Assembly: GCA_019426215.1 (NCBI GenBank)
Contig: WHWC01000126.1
Location: 1 to 64,000, forward strand
DNA: 64,000 nt
Direction of reading: 5' to 3'
Origin: Buddleja alternifolia
Taxonomy: Eukaryota; Streptophyta; Magnoliopsida; Lamiales; Scrophulariaceae
Below the pieces are notes generated by a model, which was not told where the DNA came from, did not search any database, and was given only the letters and a program-made list of their open reading frames with translations. How positions within the stretch are numbered: the first letter of the stretch is position 1; every line of letters begins with the position of its first letter. Shown in pieces: positions 47,873 to 60,639 of the stretch. Made by a program: the position numbers and the translations under genes.

Positions 47873-48514
47873 ATGTTACATTGAATATGTATATATATAC
47901 ATGTAAATACGATAGCGCCAATTAGTTGTAAATAAAATAAGTTAGCTTCTTTTAATTTATTCTTTCTTATACTCTTGTATTCAGTCCATTCTTATCTGGC
48001 AGTCACTTATTAAATATTTAAAATGTAAATATATATATATATATATATCCAAAAACATTTATATTAGGAAAATTGCTATTCGACAGCAGGAGAACTACCA
48101 ATCTGCAGCATGGAGACACTACAAATGCTTAAGAAACTAATTCATCAGGCAATGCAAGTCAAATATTGAACACCATTAAAAACCAGTCTTTGAGGATTTA
48201 ATTACCTTGCACTTTTACATGATCACGTCATAAGCGAAAATCAAATAAATGTTAGAAGCATATATACATACATCAAACCTCTATAGTAACACAAGAAATT
48301 CATTGTAATTACAAAGAGACGCAACTGATAGAGCTCTCAGCAGAATTGTTTCAAAAACTGGTAAAAGTCAAAGATGAATATACGCACCACATATATATGA
48401 ACATATATATATATATACACTTCCGGAAATACATATATATTGTCACATCCAAGTATAGTGGCCCTGTCCATGGATTGAGTATCATGAGATAGTAAATAGT
48501 CTATCATCACATAT

Positions 48515-48578
<64 letters not shown>

Positions 48579-48734
48579 ATTATAAAGAGAAGACGTACTC
48601 TAGCTAGCTCAAGGCATTGCGGTGTGAAATGGAGCTAATAATGTGGGCCTTATGGGCTTCTTCATAAGCAAAAAATTGTTTAATTGGCCTTTTGGGTGGC
48701 AATTTGGCCCAGGACATGAATTGTTACTTTTAAT
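47873..48734. other. Duplicated 3' flank of patatin P2
   Basis: Reverse-complement match to 149-1007. It contains a long TA microsatellite (about 48520-48574) far larger than in the P1 flank. No gene is seen. Confidence 0.6.
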
Positions 48735-49200
48735 GGGTTAATTGCATTTTTCTATATCTTTACCACTTTTGGATTTTGGTCATATTTTTTCATATTTGCA
48801 AGGTCATCCGGTAACTATTAAACTTTTAGCAATTTTAGTTCTATTTTGACCGGAGTCGACCAATTTGGCCGAAATTTGCCACGTGTGATGCTGACCGGAC
48901 AAAATTGATGTGGTGACATACCAAATGGCGCTGACTAGGACAAAATTGATGAGATGGTAAATGCCACCTCATCAATGTTGTCCTAGTCAGCTTCCATTTT
49001 GGCGGGAATATTGGAAAATCCCCCAATTTTTTGTCCATGTCAGCACCACGTGGCAAATTCCGGCCAAATTGGTCCCTTCGTTCAAAATCAGACTAAAATT
49101 GCCAAAAGTTAGGTAGTTGCTAGACGACTTTGCAAATCGAACAAAAAGGGATCAAAATCCAAAAGTGGTAAAAATAACGGACGAAAAACACAATTAGCCC
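48735..49200. mobile_element. Inverted-repeat MITE, Mutator-like tips
   Basis: A 466-bp element whose halves are imperfect inverted repeats of about 150 bp: GGGTTAATTGCA at the left and a matching AATTAGCCC at the right. The candidate flanking duplication (ACTTTTAAT against CCTGTTAAT) matches 7 of 9 and is not decisive. There is no coding frame. Confidence 0.65.
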
Positions 49201-50261
49201 TCCTGTTAATCCAACTGATGATGATACTACAAAACTTGCAAACCCCAAATTATCTAATTTTAAATTCAGTATCTCAGGTAAAATGGATTGAAATCCAATA
49301 TGTTTCTGCTGACTCATTCGAGTGCCTCTAGTAGCTTGGATCATTCTTGGCGAGTTATGCTCTTTTATTTTACAATAATTACTATTGTCACAATTTTATT
49401 TCCAATCCAAAACTTGGAATTAAAATAATGGCCACGTAAAATGTACACGACTCTCCCCATGAAAATAGACGGAGAAGGGGGTTTATGATGAGTTTAATTT
49501 GTAACATAAATTTAGAATTTACGTACTAAAGTCATGTGTGACCAATTTTATAGACCGCAATTCTGTGGGAGTTAATATACAACTTCATCTTCTCAAATAC
49601 ATCAATGAACATGGGTGAATCAAGTGGGAATGTGATGATTATTCTAAAAAAATTTAAAATTTCCTTATCCTAAATCGAAAGGGTAGAATAATCTTCCCCC
49701 TACTTTTCAAATTATGACTTTCAATATGTTAAAGTACTGTTTTTACTTATTTAATTTGTTTTTTCTTGTTGAAAAATATATTCATAATCAGGGACGGGGC
49801 TAGGATTTTCACGCAGTGGGGCGAGACTGAAATGTCAAGAAATTAAATATTTTAATATATATTTTTACGCATATTATGTTTTGGTGCAACTACGATCTTT
49901 TTTGTTAAGATAATTAATTATTGAAGCATAACTGAAAAATGCAAATTTTTGTACCTGATATTGACATAAGCCATAATACGTCATATTTGATAACTATTCT
50001 TAAAAAAAGGGTAAATAAAAAAAGGGCAGCAATCATAATTCTAGATAATATAAAATTCAAAATATTGAAATCACAAGTAACTAAAATATATGTGCTAACC
50101 TATTAGATATAGTTTTGGTAAGTCTCACCACTTCATCTTTTTCAAGGTGTATATACACACACTTATATATAATGCACCACATTACACAAACCCAACTAAC
50201 TATGAAGTATATCTCTCAATCCCCACATGGCCCTCCCCTCTAAACCCATTGAATATGCATA
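49201..50261. other. Unique interval, no gene seen
   Basis: AT-rich sequence. CAGGGACGGGGCTAGG at 49789 looks like a hAT-type tip that might pair with the C/G-rich patch near 50690-50719, but no target duplication supports this. No coding frame was found. Confidence 0.4.
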
Positions 50262-51085
50262 TAAAGCTAAAAAAAATAATTCAAGAATCAAAATTTAGAG
50301 TAACATATGAAATATAGTGAAAGAAATCAAAATCAAATTTTAGAGATTTGTATTCAAATAAATGAATAATATAATACCGTCTTAGGAATTGATGTGAGAA
50401 ATCTAAAAATTTCACCAGCCAAATTCTTGAAAATATAGTTTAAGGAAAATAAGCCCTAAGATTTCTAATTCTCACTTTGTTTGAGTTGTAGAAACGTGTG
50501 ATGAAGGAGGGAGAAAGCGAAAATTTGGGAAATGGGAAAATCGATTGGAAAAATCAAGTGACATACTAGGTACTTTTGAGTAATATAGAGAGGTTATTTT
50601 TGTCATTTTAGAGAGGGGCAAATTAACAAATATTATAGCCTTATAGCTAGAAGTGACAATTTTAAAATTTTGAGGAGGGGCGGTGGCACCCAGCCCCCCT
50701 TGCCCCCTCTCTGTTCCTGAGTGTTGACTTCAGTGTAAAAAGAGTACCTAGGGACTAGGACATGCCACATTAGTCAACTTGTAAAAATTTCAGCAAAAAT
50801 TATCATCAAAAACCAAATTTACACATATAATTAATCCCACAAACAATTCAGCTCATTTCAAGTACTTAAAAAAACTGTCAAAAGAAAAATGGGCCTAAAA
50901 TATATCATTTTAGCATGTCAACATATCATAGCTAGTTCCATATAAAATTATGATATCAATACGAAAAAACAAGACCATAAGTTAATTAGTAAAATGCAAT
51001 TTTCCATTTGTCTTGCTATTGTTTTACATAATTTACATGGACAAACTATATATGTATAGTGTGCAACCCATGATTACTTTTGGGA
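50262..51085. repeat. Start of direct duplicate block (second copy)
   Basis: High-identity copy of 13218-14033 in the same orientation. The match begins at CATATAAAGCTAAA, the base after the family-A LTR in the first copy. No gene is seen. Confidence 0.75.
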
Positions 51086-51535
51086 TCAATAAACACATTT
51101 AAGGTGTGGAAGAAAGCATGTGAAAACAAAGATATCATTATTCCATGGGCAACCCAAGGTGAACTTGTAAGCCCTAACACCAACCCTAGTGTGAACTGCC
51201 GCTACAACGACCCTAGACAGGCTTTTCAATGAACTCTGCATCTTCTTCTTCAAGTTGTGGCCATCTCTAAGATGGTAACTGTTGAGAATTGCTCTCCTTG
51301 CTTGCAAATATTCATCGTCCCGACGATAATCAAGACTCGTGCCTCGGTCACTCAGAAGAAGAACATGATTGTTACTTTCTGCAAAGATTGGGTCAACTTT
51401 GTTCTTCCTCAGCCTGAATTGTATGATAATGGGAAGTTTTGTGCAGAAGCGCATTAGTGGTTTCAACATTCTTTCCATTGCCTTTGTCATACTTGCAGGA
51501 GATAATTCAATTTTTTGTAACCAAATTGGTGACAT
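51086..51535 (-). CDS. Uncharacterised 149-residue protein
   Basis: A continuous single-exon frame from ATG at 51535 (MSPIWLQKIELS) to TGA at 51086. I do not recognise the family. The product is basic, with a charged middle (RRDDEYLQARRAILNSYHL) and a hydrophobic, aromatic C-terminus (FVFTCFLPH). There is no signal peptide or obvious membrane span. The duplicate at 14034-14482 is frameshifted by one missing T. A Mutator-like element begins about 205 bp upstream at 51741. It may be a real small plant gene or an exon of a larger one; no promoter evidence stands out. Confidence 0.5.
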   Translation of the reverse strand: MSPIWLQKIELSPASMTKAMERMLKPLMRFCTKLPIIIQFRLRKNKVDPIFAESNNHVLLLSDRGTSLDYRRDDEYLQARRAILNSYHLRDGHNLKKKMQSSLKSLSRVVVAAVHTRVGVRAYKFTLGCPWNNDIFVFTCFLPHLKCVY

Positions 51536-51740
51536 ATATGTAGGAGTGTGCGATTGCAGTAGCTAAATTAGATCGATGGGCTGTTAGAGTTAATTAATTA
51601 ATTATGGGTAGTTGAACCATGCTGGAAATGTTTCTTATGTTCCAACAAAGGTTGGTAGCTTTGGTTGCAATTGCAACAATCCGTATACATTTTATATATT
51701 CAATCACCTCAAGGGTGCATTATTTCATTCTATAATTAAT

Positions 51741-53614
51741 GGGTTAATTGCCATTTATCTTCATGTGAAATATTGAATAAGCCAAAAAAAAAAATATTAT
51801 TAAAAAAAAGTCAACTTATTTTACATACATTTATTTATTTAAAGACCAAAATGAATAATGAAGCACACGGTCCTAAACATATTTTACATACATTTATTTA
51901 TTTAAAGACCAAAATGCCCTTAATTTTAAAAAATATTCACACACAACTTTTTCTATTATTTTTATTTTTTTAGTTACTTACATTTACATTTTTAATTTTT
52001 TTTTTCCTTTCATATCTCCTTACCCCATTTCCACATCTTACCAAAACCCTTACCATAATTTACTTTCTTCCTCACCCCAAACCTCCAAATAAACTCAGCC
52101 CCATCTCATGAATCCATCTGTCACCGCCCATATCTAATCTCCTCACCGTCACAGCCGCCATCGCCATCCAGCCCACATCTAAGTTCCTCACCGTCAGTGC
52201 TTACAAACCCATCGCCTAGTACCGCTATCGCCCGTCACCATCGTCCCATTGACGATGACCTCCCTATCCAAGACAATCATCGCCACCCCTCATGCTCTAA
52301 ACCCTACAACCCATTTACTGCCGCCATTGCAATCGCCATGCACCACCGTCATCCCTATCCACGTAATCCCCGCCACGATTGCCCCCATGCCCAAAAAACC
52401 CCGCCATCGCCTCCGCCCCCATGTAAAGACTGAATTAATTTCTGAAATAAAAATCAATCCAATAACAACAATTCAACAACAATCCCTTACAATAATCCAA
52501 AATCACTCAATTCTCTCAAATCTCAGTTCGCTTCAATTCTATAGTAATCTGCAAAAAGTATGGAAAGGAGAATTAATAGGTTGAGCTGGAATAGATATCA
52601 ATGGAGAAGAGAAAGAATCTCACACTGAAATCCACACTTCACTCAATCGTTTAACTCACCACAATCCAGCTCAAAGTCTACTCCAACCTGCAATCACCAA
52701 CTAAGAAGAGTTAATGATTGAGCTTGTTTAGGATAAACTTGACAGAGAAGATGGGAAGAGGGTGGGAGAAAGCTTACCGATTCTTCAAGAAATCAAAAAC
52801 CATGACTCTCCTCCTCTAACATAATCAGATATATGTTCCTCAGTGCATCAACACTCATGCCACGTGTCACCTTCTTATTTGTCCGTCAGTAATTGCCCTA
52901 ACTAATCCGAATGTAACCCTAATAAGCATTAATTAGCTAATAAATTGCATTTTTCACTTTTTCCCAGCCCTAATTAAGCTGCCCTAATTTCTCCTCTGGA
53001 ACGACGACGTTTTGGCTGGGCCCTATTCTTTACTTAACCAAACGACGCAGTTTCCTCTTTACTCATTTTTACTTAATAAAAACGTGTTTCTCTTTATTTA
53101 TTTTTGTATTTCAATTTTTCCTCCCTTTTATTCTTGTTTCCTGACACCCCATTCCCATAAACCTCGTCGTCGCCATCCCCGAAGCCCACGCGCCAACTCC
53201 CCTACCATTCTGTTTTTTTTTTTTGATCAGGGCATATATATTAAGTATATGTACAAGAAAATATTTAAATTAATAAATTATAAATTTATAATTAATAATA
53301 TATTTTGCCATTGATCTATATCAAGATAGATTTAGGGTTATTATTATTCAAACTAACAAATTTGTAGGATTTAATATTGACAGTCGATCTTTAACATATT
53401 TGATTCAACGGTTGCTAGATTATGGGCAAAAGTGTCATTTAAAGGCCAAAACATCATAACGACACGTAAAATGTGCAAGTGAGGCGCGTGGAGGGCTAAA
53501 TTGCCTTTTTTTTTATTTTATTTTATTCACAGTGCGGTAAATTACACTTTGTTTTTTCATAAGATTTTTTTGGCACTTTCGATATTTCACATGGAGGTAA
53601 ATTGCAATTAACCC
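51741..53614. mobile_element. Mutator-like element, copy 2
   Basis: Same structure as 14687-16535: GGGTTAATTG tips and flanks TATAATTAAT (51731-51740) and TATAATCAAT (53615-53624), matching 9 of 10. An extra tandem repeat of about 70 bp near 51800-51910 distinguishes it. Minus-strand features include an ATG near 52803 followed by a GGTAAGC donor-like site and a CAG acceptor near 52688, suggesting captured host gene sequence. No transposase is visible. Confidence 0.6.
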
Positions 53615-53994
53615 TATAATCAATCAACAATTCAATGAAAATTCACGGCACTTTGTTTTTTCCAGAAAATATTTATTGAGACATGTATTAAGTTTTCATT
53701 ACAATCTGACTTACGTGAAATTAAAATTGAAACTGAAACTAAATCTTTGAAAGGGCCTATGGAAGCACTTGAGAAAGGAGTTAAATGACATAGGGCTTGA
53801 CACTTAGGCTTGTGTTTTTATTGTATACACCAACCTGCAATCACCAACTAAGAAGAGTAAATTGCATTTTCTTATTTGTCCGTCAGTAGTTGCCCTAGCA
53901 AATCCGAATGTAACCCTAATAAGCATTAATTAGCTAATAAATTGCATTTTCCCCATTTTTCCCAGCCCTAATTAAGCTACCCGAATTTCTCCCT

Positions 53995-54740
53995 TGGTCT
54001 GGTTCACCACACACGTGCGCCGCCGCCGCCTATCCGCCCGCCCAGACCGGACTAGACTCGGGCTCAGGACTGGGACCGAGTTGAAGGCCCGGCCTGGGCC
54101 TGGGCTTGGGCTTGGGCTTGGGCTTAGGCTTGCAAGATAATTAATTTCTTGGAAAAAATTAATTCCACAAAGAACTTCTTGATCCATCAACCAAAATGGG
54201 GCCGAAATAATATTGCTGGTCACTTTTTTATTCCAATATGAATAAACCTTCTAAATGACCCAACGTTCGAACATTGTATCCTTAACATTCAAAAGTTGGG
54301 TTCTGACCGTTGGACTGCTGTTACAGGCTAACGCTCGAACGTTAAGGGTGCAACGTTCGAACGATGGTAGCAGAAACATTCTGCTGACAAGGTCCGAATT
54401 GAAGGTAATTCAATGCCCGTATTTAATTGTGGCTAATTTTGGAGGCTATATATAGCCCCCTCCAGCTGAATGGAAAAATACACCAAGCATTCTAAGTTTC
54501 TCTTTTGTCTCATTCTCTAAATTCTCTCAAGAGTTCAAAGTAGTGAAAGTTCATTCTATTCTGAATTTGAAGTGGTTTTGAATTCAGAACGCATATCGTT
54601 GTATCTTGGGACACTTGTTGCAGTAACCCGTATTACCTAGGCGGGCAATTTAGTGTTAAGGATAGAGAGTTCTCTTTCGCCTCGATATAATCATCCTTCG
54701 TTGTTAGCATTTGGATACATTAGTGAAGTTTTGTCCAACA
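53995..54740 (+). repeat. Truncated 5' LTR of E2-2
   Basis: Same truncated start and end (TTGTCCAACA) as in E2-1, confirming block duplication. Confidence 0.85.
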
Positions 54741-54756
54741 AACTTAACACTAAATT
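54647..54756 (+). promoter_or_regulatory. U5/primer-site inverted repeat of E2-2
   Basis: Perfect 14-nt arms at 54647-54660 and 54743-54756, the second starting 2 nt after the LTR, identical to E2-1. Confidence 0.7.
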
Positions 54757-54790
54757 CTTTCTTGTTGTTCAAAAGCTATCACTTGTTCAA

Positions 54791-55795
54791 ATGGCTAATG
54801 TGGGAGATATTGATGGCGCTACTCTTGATTTCAGTCTTAGACCGGGTGCTAGTCTTGGTCTCGATATTGGCTCCGGCTCCGGTGGAGGTTCTGTTTTTGG
54901 TTTAGGTTCAGGGCTGGGTCCTGGCTCTGATTTTGGTGTTGGCTCTGGTAGGGGTGCGGGGCTAGGTTCCGGTTCATTGCTGGGCCTTGGTTCTAATTCT
55001 GGCTCTGCTCCGGTCCCTCCATTTGTTCCAATGGCCAATCGGGTCATACCGGCTCAGACTGAAAGGCCATCCAAGTTCAGCGGGGTTGACTTCAAAAGGT
55101 GGCAGCAAAAGATGCTGTTCTACCTCACAACTCTGAACCTGGCGAGCTTCTTAAAGGAGGATGTTCCTTATGTCCTTGAGGGCTCAACCAACAACCAATT
55201 GAGGGTGGCATCTGAAACCTAGCATAATAGTGATTTCTTTGTAGGAATTACATACTTAGTGCGTTAGATGATTCACTCTACAGTGTCTATTTGTCGGTTA
55301 AGACTGCTAAAGGCCTCTGGGAAGCACTGGATAAGAATGATAGAACTGAGGACGCCAGACTGAAGTAGTTCGTGGTCGCAAAATTCTTAGACTTCAAGAA
55401 GGTGGACACCAAGTCCGTGACAAGCCAAGTCCAAGAGCTTCAGATAATTATTCATGAAGTTCATGCTGAGGACATGGCTTTGAGTGAAACTTTCCAAATA
55501 GGTTCTATCATCGAGAAGTTACCACCGTTTTGGAGAGATTTCAAGAATTACTTGAAGCACATGAAAAGGAGATGAGTCTAGAAGACTTGGCCGTCTGACT
55601 CAGAATTGAGGAAGACAACTAGGTTTCTGACAAGAGGTCTCCTGTGCAGGCAATGGCTAACATCGCAGAGGTTTCGGGAAGGTCAAACTGGAAAAGAAAG
55701 TTCCAGGGAAGTCCAAAGGAAACTCCTAAAAAAAGAAAGACAAGTTGAAACAGGGAGATGACTGTTACAACTGTGGCCAACTTGGACACTGGGCT
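54791..55795 (+). pseudogene. E2-2 gag fragment with Gly/Ser-rich N-terminus
   Basis: The frame from MANVGDIDG at 54791 stays open to 55222. It shows a Gly/Ser-rich stretch of about 60 residues (units like [17 protein letters not shown]), then the conserved Gag domain. Stops follow at about 55220 and further on. The zinc knuckle CYNCGQLGHWA is reached and cut at about 55795, where family-A sequence starts. Confidence 0.85.
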
Positions 55796-55796
55796 A

Positions 55797-56796
55797 GTGG
55801 GAGCGCGATAACATTTCTGGTGCTTTACGTTGATGACATTCTATTGTTTGGAAACAACATAGGAATGTTGCAAGAAACGAAAGCGTGGTTATCCACACAA
55901 TTCTCAATGAAGGATATGGGAGAGGCATCCTACATTCTCGGAATGAAGATTCATCGAGATAGATCCTCTCCCAATCTGCGTACACAGATAGAGTTTTGAA
56001 GAGATTCAAAATGGATCATTCCAAGAGAGGACTGGTGCCTATGAGACATGGTATTTCTCTTTCCAAGTTTATGTCCCCTCAGACACCGGAGGAAAAGGAA
56101 AAGATGTCTCACATACCATATGCCTCCGCTATAGAGAGTATTATGTATGCTATGCTATGTACACGGCCTGATGTGGCTTATGCACTTAGTGCAATAAGCC
56201 GATATCAAGCCAATCCAGGCGAAGAGCACTGGAAAGCCGTAAAGGCAGTCCTTAAGTACTTAAGAAGAACTAAGGATGCCTTCCTAGTCTACGGTGGAGG
56301 AGAATTAAAATTGGAAGGCTATACAGATTCTAGCTTCCAATCTGATGTGGATGATTTCAAATCTATCTCGGGATTTGTCTTTGTACTCAATAGTGGAGCG
56401 GTCAGCTGGAAGTGTTCTAAACAGGAAACTATTGCTGGCTCCACCACAGAGGCTGAGTACATTGCAGCCTGGGTGGCTGCGAAAGAAGCTGTTTGGATAA
56501 GGAACTTCATCTAAGAGTTGGGTGTTGTTCCATCTATTGTTGATCCCGTACGATTGTACTGTGATAACAATGGGGCTATTGCATAGTCAAAAGGGCCAAG
56601 GTCTCATCAGAGGTCCAAACATATAGAAAGGCGATACCATCTGATAAGAGAGATCGTTCGTAGAGGTGACGTTCAAGTGGAACGTGTGGACTCGGCAAAT
56701 AACATAGCAGACCCCTTTACCAAACCCTTGGGCCAAAGAGAATTGGAGGGACATCTTGAGAAGATGGGCCTGAAATGCATGGGCAATTGGCTCTAG
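55797..56796 (+). pseudogene. Family-A reverse transcriptase/RNase H fragment (A1)
   Basis: It begins inside the reverse transcriptase just before the YVDD box (VLYVDDILLFGN, about 55820). It continues through the connection (SRYQANPGEEHWKAVKAVLKYL) and RNase H (LEGYTDSSFQSD, AGSTTEAEYIA, SKHIERRYHLIREI, NIADPFTKPLGQ) to the stop before the purine tract GCAAGTGGGAGAT. There is a frame change near 55990 and stops near 56513 and 56584. Everything upstream of the YVDD region is missing. Confidence 0.9.
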
Positions 56797-56810
56797 GGCA
56801 AGTGGGAGAT

Positions 56811-58896
56811 TGAAAGAGTTAGGTGCCCGATGCGCCATTTGTAGGGCGTAGTAGCCGACTCTTTAACCAGTCTTATATTGTATCTTGTTAAGTAATTTAA
56901 TAAATGGCATTTTCTTCTTTATCGTATCATTCTATGCAATTAGATAAAGTCCCCTAGATCACTCTTAACCTATGAGATGTGTTTGGTATCGGGGATGCCA
57001 ATCATGGAATACGTCTCTAAGGTTGTGGTCTTAAAGATGTTCCAAGTCATAGAATCATTGAGATAGGGATATCAATGACTCGTAAAGACTTGCACGTACA
57101 ATGCACACTCTTGGAGAGTGTATCCTATTCCATGGATACTGATACGGTGTACATCAGTGCATTTGTGTGGGTTCTCATTGGCATCGAGTAAACTGAACAA
57201 CCCCGCCGAGATTCCATATTGGAGTCAATGTCGAATTTGGAATCTCCTCGATTACGTAGGCATAAGATTGGTCCTCATGACTTGAGGCACCATTGGTCAT
57301 CTCGTGCATCGCCCACTGTACTTAGATTTGTCACACGATTCCAGGTGAGTCATAAAGTGGGGCATATTGGGTCCAGTCTGGTTATGTACGGAGGCGCGTG
57401 AGTGCCAAGAAAGAATCCGTCACTGATCATTAGCATCGGCGCATATCCTATGTACTTCACAGTGTATTGACCATGGGAACCTCCGGCCGGAGTAGTATCA
57501 ATAAGGGTGAGCAGTGTTTCCTCGCTTGATTGATAAATTGGTCAATGTCAGTTAGATCGATATACATAGAATCGAGTTACTGGGATTTCGACTGACATCC
57601 AAGTCCTAGATTTGATCGGGATATTTGATGGAAGGATTTTACTTATGCGAAAATCGTAATGCGGAAAGGTCACCTAATAATCGTTCATGGCTAGGTCTTC
57701 TTGGCGCGTGGCTAGTACTAACCTTGATTTGTAGGAACCATGAATTAATCGGTAATTAATTCTTGGTCGGGTTAAAATACTTGGAGTAATTAAATCTAGC
57801 AATGAAAATTGCAAAGGCACAACGGGGTTGTGTTCCTACTACTAGTACATGAACGAACCTACAATGGGGTTACACACTTACTCAAGAAAGTTCAATTGCT
57901 ATGTGAATATTAATCCGGTTTAGGATTAAAGTAAAATTGATTAATGAGATTAATTAATTAAGTGGAAGACATTTTAATTAGTAGGCTTGGGAAAATAATT
58001 TTTCTATTAATTAATCTTGGAGATTAATCATTAACGGAAATTATTATTATTCGGGAATATATTTAAGCTACTAATTTTACTATTAATTAATCATGAATAT
58101 TATTTAATTAACAAGTCTTGGAAGACTTGGGAGTCATTTTAATTAAGTTGGACTTAATTAAATGAAGTCACAAGAGTGAAATTAAGTTCTCTTACACATG
58201 TGGTGGTAGTTGAGAATGGAATGGTAGGTGAGAATGAGGTGGTAGGTGAAGAAAAACAAGTCTTCTACTCCACCTAACACCATATGGCCGAAAATTGGTG
58301 GCTATAAAAGGAGGTGTTCTTGCTCTCATTTAAAACTTGATGAAAACTTAAAAAGAAAAAAAGGCTTAGAGCTTAGTTCTTCATCTCTAGATTTTTCTAG
58401 CTTCTCTTGTGATTCTTGAAGACTTTCTTCTATAAAACTTCTTCTTGAAGATTAGTTGTAAAAGATTATCTTCAATAGATATTTCTTTTAGTAACTCTTC
58501 TTGTCTTCCACCTTTCACTACATAGACTCCATTTCCTTAGAGCATATATCTAGCCAATCTTTTGCTTAAGGTATGAACTTACTTGAGGTGTGTCCTTGTA
58601 GAGGCTTCTTTCTTTAGTAGCTTATGGTGGTTTGATTCGAACCCCTCCATGTTGAGGTGAGGATTCGAAAATGAGAGCCAAAGTTTTTGGTGTGGTTTTC
58701 CTTGTGTTGTGGTTTTACACCCTCACTTTAATAAAACCCCAAATCTTGTAATCGGTTTAAAACCCCTTTACTCGTATTAGTTTTTGTTGTGCATTACTTT
58801 GACCCCTTAGCTTGGGATGCCGATATATATGTGTTTTATATACTTTATTTCTTCCGTTGCGCCGGCATCGCTTGTGGGGGCATACCGATCCTAACA
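56811..58896 (+). repeat. Family-A 3' LTR
   Basis: A 2,086-bp LTR starting TGAAAGAGTTAGG after the purine tract and ending GATCCTAACA. It directly adjoins E2 pol at 58897. An inverted copy with the same E2 junction lies at 11078-13217. Confidence 0.9.
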
Positions 58897-60639
58897 GCTC
58901 GGCCACGTCTCCAGTGGTTGGAATGGGGAAAGTTTTGTTGAAGATCACTTCAGGAAAAGAGCTGACATTGACTGAAGTTCTGCATGTTCCGAAGATTCAC
59001 AAGAATTTGGTATTCGGTTCAGCTTTGGTCAAGAATGGGTTCAAGATAGTCTTCGAGGCTGATAGATTTTTTTAGCAAAGAGAGGATTTTACGTAGGAAA
59101 AAGTTACCTTGAGCAGGGGATTTTCAAGATGAATGTAATCCGCTCTATTGTAATTGAAAATGAAAGCAATAAGAGTATTGAGAATTCTTTTTATTTGCTT
59201 GGGTATTCTAAATTGTGGCATGTTAGATTAGGACATGTAAATTATAATACTATTCGAAGATTGGTCAACCCGAACTTATTACCAACTTTTAAAGTTGAAA
59301 ATGAACATAAATGTGAAATTTGTGTTGAGGCAAAACTAGTCAAACAACTGTTTCCTTCAGTGGAAAGAAACACCGCACCTCTAGAACTTATTCACAGTGA
59401 CATCTGTGATTTGAAGTTTGTGCAAACTAGAGGTGGGAAAAATTATTTCATTACATTCATAAATGATTGCACAAAGTATTGTTATGTGTATTTACTAAGA
59501 AGTAAAGACGAAGCGCTTGGAGCGTTTACACATTACAAAACGGAAGTTGTAAATCAACTTGGAAAAAGGATAAAAGCTATCTGAAGTGATAGAGGTGGAG
59601 AATACAGAGAGCCTTTTGATGAATTTTGTACTAACTCTGGAATTATTCATCAAACGAAGGAACCATATTCACCTCAATGAAATGGCATTGTTGAACACAA
59701 GAATCGGACTCTCAAAGAAATGATGAATGCGATGTTAAATTCTAGATTACCGCAGAATTTGTGAGGGGAGGCGATCCTCTCCGCCAATTATATCCTTAAC
59801 AAGATTCCCCACAAAAGTAGGAGTGAGACTCCGAACGAACTTTGGAAAGGGCAAAAGCCTCCTTAGAAGTACCTCAAAGTGTAGGGCTGTTTGGCTAAGG
59901 TAGAAGTACCCAAACCCAAACCCAAACAAGTGAAGATAGGGCTTAAAACTATTGACTGTATATTTATAAGTTATGCACTTAATAGTAGCGCATATAGATT
60001 TTTGGTACATAAATCAGAAATATCTGAGATTCATGAAGGTACTATCATGGAATCAAGGAATGCTATATTTTCGAGGATGTCTTTCCATATAAGGAAAGAA
60101 ATGAGTAAGTTCCACGTAAAAGAACATTTGATGAGTCTACGAGTAGTTCTAATCCCGGGGATGAAGAACCACGTCGTAGCAATAGGGCAAAAGTTCCAAA
60201 ATCATTTCGTCCCGATTTTGTATCATATTCATTAGTAGGGGAGCCAAGAAAGATTAAGGAAGTTATGTACTGTCCAGATGATCAATTCTGGAAAGAGGCT
60301 ATCAATAGTGAAATTGAGTCTATTTTGCACAACCATACCTGGGAGTTGGTTGATCTTCCAAAGGGAAGTAAGCCTTTAGGCTGTAAATGGATTCTGAAAA
60401 GAAAGTATAAGACTGATGGAGCTATTGATAAGTATAAGGACCGTTTGGTGGTCAAAGGATACCAACAAACGGAAGGTCTTGATTTCTTCGATACTTATTC
60501 TCTGGTAACTAGAATAACATCCATAAGGTTATTCATCGCTATTGCCGCATTGTATAACCTTGAGATACATCAAATGGATGTTCAGACTGCGTTTCTGAAT
60601 GGAGAATTAGATGAAGAAATATACATGAAACAATCAATA
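58897..60639 (+). pseudogene. E2-2 pol fragment
   Basis: It contains the end of protease ([14 protein letters not shown]), pre-integrase (LWHVRLGH), integrase (CEICVEAK, HSDICD) and the reverse transcriptase start (FWKEAINSEIESIL, MDVQTAFLNGELDEEIYM). It shares the integrase stops of E2-1 (near 59582, 59678, 59864 and 59883) but keeps the reverse transcriptase segment that E2-1 lost. It is cut at about 60639 by a family-A LTR end. Confidence 0.9.

Noticed and set aside
49789..50719. Possible hAT-type element with CAGGGACGGGG-like ends
   Set aside because: The inverted ends match only loosely and the 8-bp flanks do not match.
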